Part shown: positions 5,550-5,563 of the stretch, piece by piece
How positions within the stretch are numbered: position 1 is the first letter of the stretch
How the letters are laid out: every line of letters begins with the position of its first letter
Assembly (NCBI GenBank): GCA_022451445.1
Contig: JAKUSY010000228.1
Coordinates: forward strand, 1 to 5,563
Source of the DNA: Planctomycetota bacterium
GTDB taxonomy: Bacteria; Planctomycetota; UBA8108
Direction: 5' to 3'
DNA: 5,563 bases
Position numbers and translations under genes: made by a program
The notes under the pieces: generated by a model
Seen by the model: the letters and a program-made list of their open reading frames with translations, nothing else
What the model was told of the DNA's origin: nothing
Databases searched by the model: none

Positions 5550-5563
5550 TCAGCCTCCACCCG

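Overview
The window is a GC-rich bacterial segment with five protein genes, plus one clearly more AT-rich stretch (about 60-375) that holds two tandem, diverged copies of a small structured RNA-like unit. I cannot name the organism. Hints come from the Tat-exported Gfo/Idh/MocA oxidoreductase with an EQxxH active-site variant, a type that is frequent in Planctomycetes-like, Lentisphaerae-like and related environmental lineages. The paired enolase-superfamily enzyme and the stand-alone FIST protein also fit an uncultured environmental heterotroph, but this is inference.

Layout. 1-371: no protein gene. The minus strand carries two copies of a unit with a conserved upstream palindrome, a 5' hairpin, a conserved linker and a Rho-independent terminator. 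372-665 (minus): a small glutaredoxin-like thiol protein with a CPLC motif. 666-765: a divergent intergenic region. 766-3091 (plus): a two-gene cluster made of a Tat-exported Gfo/Idh/MocA oxidoreductase and a mandelate racemase/muconate lactonizing (enolase superfamily) enzyme, 22 bases apart. 3092-3124: a short convergent junction. 3125-5478 (minus): a two-gene unit in which a FIST sensory-domain protein is followed after 14 bases by a PLP-dependent alanine/serine-glyoxylate aminotransferase. 5479-5563: upstream region of the FIST gene.

How the genes fit together. The plus-strand pair looks like part of a carbohydrate or sugar-acid catabolic module: NAD(P)-dependent redox chemistry on a sugar, followed or accompanied by alpha-proton abstraction from a carboxylate. 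The minus-strand pair couples a putative small-ligand (perhaps amino acid) sensor with an enzyme that moves amino groups between alanine or serine and glyoxylate. The two pairs converge, so they are separate transcription units, and no direct pathway link between them is shown. The most unusual material is the tandem small-RNA-like locus downstream of the glutaredoxin gene, which I do not recognise as any family I know.
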